DNA of 8,199 bases from an uncultured Bacteroides sp. (GTDB taxonomy: Bacteria > Bacteroidota > Bacteroidia > Bacteroidales > Bacteroidaceae): contig USQO01000084.1 in the NCBI GenBank assembly GCA_900556845.1, positions 1 to 8,199 of the forward strand, written 5' to 3'. Below, piece after piece: positions 5,593-8,199 of this stretch (positions within the stretch are counted from its first letter, which is position 1; the number at the start of each line of letters is the position of its first letter). A program made the position numbers and the translations under genes. The notes under the pieces are model-generated. The model saw nothing but the letters and a program-made list of their open reading frames with translations. It did not search any database and was not told where the DNA came from.

Positions 5593-6696
5593 TCACCCTT
5601 CTCTCTTTACTTCAATCCACCTTCTGAAGAAAGGGTCATCCAGTTCATACCCCTCATTACGTATCACATATCCTTGTTGTCCAAGTCGCTTCAAACTACT
5701 GAAAGCAGTACTTGGAGAATCAATACCGACACCTTGTAGAAAAGGAAGACTGGACGGAGTCCCCATCTGCATAGTTAAGCCTATCAAGACTTTTTTATCT
5801 GTTTTATTGAAAGTGCTCCATAAACGTTCATAATCCATATCGTGTACATGAGTCAACTCCGTAATGGCAGTTTCCACCAAAGTATCACTGTAACCGTTTT
5901 GTTTCCAGTTATTCCATGTCTGGTAAGCCAGTTGCTGGGTGTAATAGGGATGACAATTGGTGAACGACAGAATGCTGCGGCCTATCGTTTCAGCATCCAT
6001 ATCCTCACCCAAGAGAAGAAAGCCATTCTTGAGAAACTCATAGAAGTTATCTTGAGGAATCTTACCCAACTTCATCAAATATCCAAAATGATAGAAAGGG
6101 GATTTCTTTTTTTCGAAGATTTCCTGCATCATCGATTCCTGGCTACCTAAGAAAATGTAATTGGCATGGTTGTAAGTCTGTAGAATAGACCTCAATTTTT
6201 TATCCAGATTCTTGTCCAATGTACGTATTTCTTGGAATTCGTTCAGTACTACAATCGGTTTCTTGTGTGGATTCTTCATTCCCAGTTTATCAATCAGTGT
6301 GAATACATCCTCTAACAGAATGAAACCATCCATTGACGGCTGAAATGAAACTTCTATACCATCCGTCATGGGATTGGTTGAAATGGTGGGAATAAAACGA
6401 AAATGAGTGATGAGATGCTTCAGACGTTCCATAGGATATTGTTGAAGCACAATCCGCAATAATTGTGCAGCAAAGTCAGCAGTGTCTGTTACCAACTGCA
6501 GGTTCAACTGAAAAACGGGACGTGACAATCCTTTCGTCACTTTTTGAACGAGGCTGGTCTTGCCGAAACGTCGTGGACTAATAAGTATCAGGTGATTCTC
6601 ACTTGCAAGTATCTCTCTTACTTTTTCTTGTTCCGCTACTCTATCCGTAAAGTATTCACCGTCTACAATCGTACCGAATTTAAATGGATTATTCAT
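5593..6696 (-). CDS. P-loop AAA-type ATPase, altered Walker B
   Basis: This 367-residue cytoplasmic protein belongs to the ATPase group widespread in Bacteroidetes and Archaea (PF01637-like, STAND/AAA type). The N-terminus FKFGTIVDGEYFTDRVAEQEKV is the usual lead-in. Walker A is SPRRFGKTSL at 40-49 with Lys46 and Thr47. Walker B is PIVVLNEFQEI at 147-157, where family members typically have DEFQEI; Asn152 replaces the magnesium-coordinating aspartate, while Glu153 is kept. YIFLGSQESMM (180-190) is the sensor segment, followed by the usual SPFYHF region. Residues about 295-360 form a winged-helix-like C-terminal domain (NKTDKKVLIGL, AFSSLKRLGQQGYVIRNEGYELDDPFFRRW). Function is unknown; relatives are variously linked to mobile elements and defence. 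The substitution suggests ATP binding without efficient hydrolysis, or a decaying gene, though the frame is otherwise intact. It is convergent with the kinase gene and divergent from the recombinase gene. Confidence 0.88.
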   Translation of the reverse strand: MNNPFKFGTIVDGEYFTDRVAEQEKVREILASENHLILISPRRFGKTSLVQKVTKGLSRPVFQLNLQLVTDTADFAAQLLRIVLQQYPMERLKHLITHFRFIPTISTNPMTDGIEVSFQPSMDGFILLEDVFTLIDKLGMKNPHKKPIVVLNEFQEIRTLDKNLDKKLRSILQTYNHANYIFLGSQESMMQEIFEKKKSPFYHFGYLMKLGKIPQDNFYEFLKNGFLLLGEDMDAETIGRSILSFTNCHPYYTQQLAYQTWNNWKQNGYSDTLVETAITELTHVHDMDYERLWSTFNKTDKKVLIGLTMQMGTPSSLPFLQGVGIDSPSTAFSSLKRLGQQGYVIRNEGYELDDPFFRRWIEVKREG

Positions 6697-6698
6697 AT

Positions 6699-6723
6699 TG
6701 CGACTTTTTTCAATGCGACTTTT
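6699..6723 (-). repeat. Tandem 10-bp repeats in the ATPase gene leader
   Basis: TGCGACTTTT occurs at 6699-6708 and again at 6714-6723, a 15-bp period, immediately before the ATPase start codon and within its predicted leader. The second copy can also pair with TCGCA at 6725-6729 as a small hairpin. It may be an operator or a leader structure; no function is assigned. Confidence 0.5.
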
Positions 6724-6727
6724 CTCG

Positions 6728-6735
6728 CAAATATA
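6728..6735 (-). promoter_or_regulatory. Bacteroides-type -7 box for the ATPase gene
   Basis: On the minus strand this reads TATATTTG, a full match to TAnnTTTG, 31 bases upstream of the ATPase start codon. No convincing -33 TTTG was found at the usual distance. Confidence 0.6.
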
Positions 6736-6769
6736 AGAAATATATTTGAGTTCATTCTGAAAGACTGGC

Positions 6770-6814
6770 TAAAATGAAGAAATACATTATAAGCTTCTGT
6801 TTTTCTTCATTTTA
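6770..6814. repeat. Perfect 13-bp inverted repeat between divergent genes
   Basis: TAAAATGAAGAAA (6770-6782) and its exact reverse complement TTTCTTCATTTTA (6802-6814) are separated by 19 bases. The site lies upstream of both divergent genes, so a terminator role is unlikely for either of them. It covers the place of the -33 region for the recombinase gene promoter. An operator, or a binding site for the adjacent tyrosine recombinase, are the main options. Confidence 0.75.
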
Positions 6815-6819
6815 TTGTA

Positions 6820-6827
6820 TATACTTG
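6820..6827 (+). promoter_or_regulatory. Probable -7 box of the recombinase gene
   Basis: TATACTTG matches TAnnTTTG with one mismatch and lies 30 bases before the ATG at 6858, just after the 13-bp inverted repeat. No good -33 box is visible, so the call is tentative. Confidence 0.45.
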
Positions 6828-6857
6828 TAAGGCAAACCCTTTATAAATAAATTGGAA

Positions 6858-7811
6858 ATGAATAGAAATGAAATTACCTTACAAGAGATATTCTCCTCAG
6901 TCATCGGGGAACTCCGGGAAGGCGGCAGATGGGGGACGGCGCACATCTACCAGTCAGCGGTGAATGCATTCTCGGCATTCACCAAATGGCAACCAATGCC
7001 CATGCGCAAGCTGAGCCCGACCGTACTGAAGAGGTTCGAAAACTTCCTCAGGCAGAGGAATTGCAGTTGGAACACTGTGTCCACCTACATCAAGACGGTA
7101 CGCTCGGTGTATCATCGGGCGGTGGACAGAAAGTACATACGGTATGTACCCAGACTGTTTGAGCATGTGTATACCGGCACACGGGCAGACAGGAAGAAGG
7201 CGCTCGAAGCATCAGACATCAGCAGCCTGGTAAGGGAGACGGAAAGGAGCCTGCAAGGAGGGACGCTCCCAAACGCACAGCAAAAAACAAGGATTTTCTT
7301 CGTACTCATGTTCATGCTCAGGGGCATACCCTTTGTGGATCTGGCATACCTGCACAAAAGGGACCTGCAGGGAAATATACTATCGTACAGACGACGGAAG
7401 ACGGGACGGGCGCTGACCGTATCACTCACACCCGAAGCCATGCAGATGGTGAGAATAATAGCAAACAAGGACAAGGACTCTCCTTATTTATTCCCCATAT
7501 TACAAAGTGAGGAAGGGTCGGAAGCCGCATACCGGGAATACCAGTCGGCACTCAGGGCATTCAACCAGCGGCTGGCAGTACTCAGGCAGTGCTTGGGAAT
7601 GCAGTCGGCACTCAGTAGTTATGCGGCGAGACATACTTGGGCCACAATGGCTTATCACTGCGAGATACATCCCGGAATCATATCGGAAGCCATGGGGCAC
7701 TCCTCCATCACGGTGACGGAAACCTATCTGAAGCCTTTCAGCAACAGAAAGATTGACGAGGCCAATCAGAGGGTAATTTCTTTTGTAAGAAGTGGAGCGT
7801 GTACAGTATAA
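6858..7811 (+). CDS. Tyrosine recombinase (integrase/invertase)
   Basis: The protein is 317 residues from the ATG at 6858; a TTG two codons earlier was judged less likely. Residues about 8-105 are the SAM-like DNA-binding domain (TAHIYQSAVNAFSAF, VLKRFENFLRQRNCSWNTVSTYIKTVRSVYHRAV). The catalytic domain follows. Arg155 (MLRGIPFVDLAYL) is box I, Lys181 (YRRRKTG) the beta-hairpin lysine, and Arg258 lies in SSYAARHTWAT, where Tyr255 takes the place of the first box II histidine, as is common in Bacteroides recombinases. His281 (MGHSS) and the nucleophile Tyr290 (TETYLKPF) complete the site, so it should be active. Such proteins of about 310-320 residues without an arm-binding domain serve both small mobile elements and site-specific DNA inversion that switches surface genes. 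Base composition is more GC-rich than the neighbouring ATPase gene, with many AGG and CGG codons, suggesting separate ancestry. The target site is not identified. Confidence 0.92.
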   Translation: MNRNEITLQEIFSSVIGELREGGRWGTAHIYQSAVNAFSAFTKWQPMPMRKLSPTVLKRFENFLRQRNCSWNTVSTYIKTVRSVYHRAVDRKYIRYVPRLFEHVYTGTRADRKKALEASDISSLVRETERSLQGGTLPNAQQKTRIFFVLMFMLRGIPFVDLAYLHKRDLQGNILSYRRRKTGRALTVSLTPEAMQMVRIIANKDKDSPYLFPILQSEEGSEAAYREYQSALRAFNQRLAVLRQCLGMQSALSSYAARHTWATMAYHCEIHPGIISEAMGHSSITVTETYLKPFSNRKIDEANQRVISFVRSGACTV

Positions 7812-8199
7812 AAGACGTTACTTCTTTTGATAGGATAGAATAGATTTGTTGCGCATTTTCCGGAGTCTTCAAAATGAGTTTTGAGGAACGGAATGGTGTT
7901 GCCTTTACGGAGCTTCCATCGGTGCTGTCAATATGCTGTTATTCAACCTTTTGAACTGAAAAATACATACTTTCATTTTTTGAAAGCCTCATTTCATCAC
8001 TTTCCCACTGTCACTTTTCTGGACTTCCAATCCTCTTTCCAATATCCTAACGGGCTGATTTTTACTATTCCAGACAAAACCCACCTATTTTCTCCTTATT
8101 CCTTGATTATTAACGGAATTAACAGGATTTCATTACCTGCGAAGTAACGGAATACTTTGTAACAAAACAAGTATGCGAAAGGGGTTCAAAATGAGAGAT
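7812..8199. other. Non-coding, pyrimidine-rich region with weak repeats
   Basis: No convincing gene is seen. An 88-codon open frame (7881-8147) has aromatic-rich, non-protein-like composition and no ribosome site. Weak structures present are a TTCAAAATGAG direct repeat (7868-7878 and 8185-8195), a CTTTCA/TGAAAG hairpin (7970-7986), a bulged hairpin at 8152-8174, and a 9-bp inverted pair CGTTACTTC (7816-7824) and GAAGTAACG (8141-8149). These could relate to a recombination target of the upstream recombinase, but each is close to what chance allows. Confidence 0.5.

Noticed and set aside
6852..6857. TTG start for the recombinase
   Set aside because: The ATG at 6858, two codons later, is a better start and nothing favours TTG.
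7881..8147. 88-codon open frame after the recombinase
   Set aside because: No ribosome site, aromatic-rich composition from pyrimidine-rich DNA, and no recognisable domain.
1..8199. CRISPR array, tRNA, rRNA or complete insertion sequence
   Set aside because: No regularly spaced repeats with spacers, no cloverleaf-like or rRNA sequence, and no transposase or terminal inverted repeats were seen.

Overview
The window looks like Bacteroidales DNA, most likely Bacteroides or a close relative. Three things point there: two large and small lipoproteins with relaxed lipoboxes, one followed by an acidic stretch after the cysteine; -7 promoter boxes of the TAnnTTTG type; and weak or absent Shine-Dalgarno sites in front of most genes. 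The first 25 bases are not biological. They are the Nextera/Tn5 read-2 adapter, including its mosaic end, so the window begins at an assembled contig edge.

Layout. (1) 26-3184 holds a 1050-residue, coiled-coil-bearing surface lipoprotein with highly biased, high-expression codon use. Its upstream region is lost to the adapter, and a strong stem-loop terminator follows it. (2) 3262-3609 holds a 115-residue lipoprotein of unknown function with its own terminator. (3) 3680-4066 is mostly non-coding. It contains a 42-codon reading frame that may be a relic of a HipA C-terminus, then the promoter/operator region of the next operon. (4) 4067-5561 is a compact three-gene operon: a Xre-type DNA-binding protein, a free-standing HipA N-terminal subdomain, and a HipA kinase core. 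This is the split hipB-hipS-hipT arrangement rather than classical hipBA. Three TATACCC-N4-GGGTATA-like operators sit in front of it, exactly 41 bp apart, and the last overlaps the -7 box and transcription start. (5) 5593-6696, convergent with the kinase gene, encodes a P-loop ATPase whose Walker B aspartate is replaced by asparagine. (6) 6858-7811, divergent from the ATPase gene, encodes a tyrosine recombinase of the size used in Bacteroides for DNA inversion or small mobile elements. A perfect 13-bp inverted repeat lies between these two divergent genes. (7) 7812-8199 has no convincing gene, only weak repeats.

How the parts fit. The hip operon is probably a self-regulated toxin-antitoxin module: HipT-like kinase toxin, HipS-like neutraliser, and HipB-like repressor acting at the phased operators. 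The ATPase and recombinase beside it suggest an accessory or rearranging region, but no att sites or element boundaries could be proven here. The most interesting points are the Bacteroides-type tripartite hip system (phased operators, putative zinc-binding N-terminus, threonines in place of the HipT regulatory serines), the altered Walker B in the ATPase, and the 13-bp inverted repeat by the recombinase gene.
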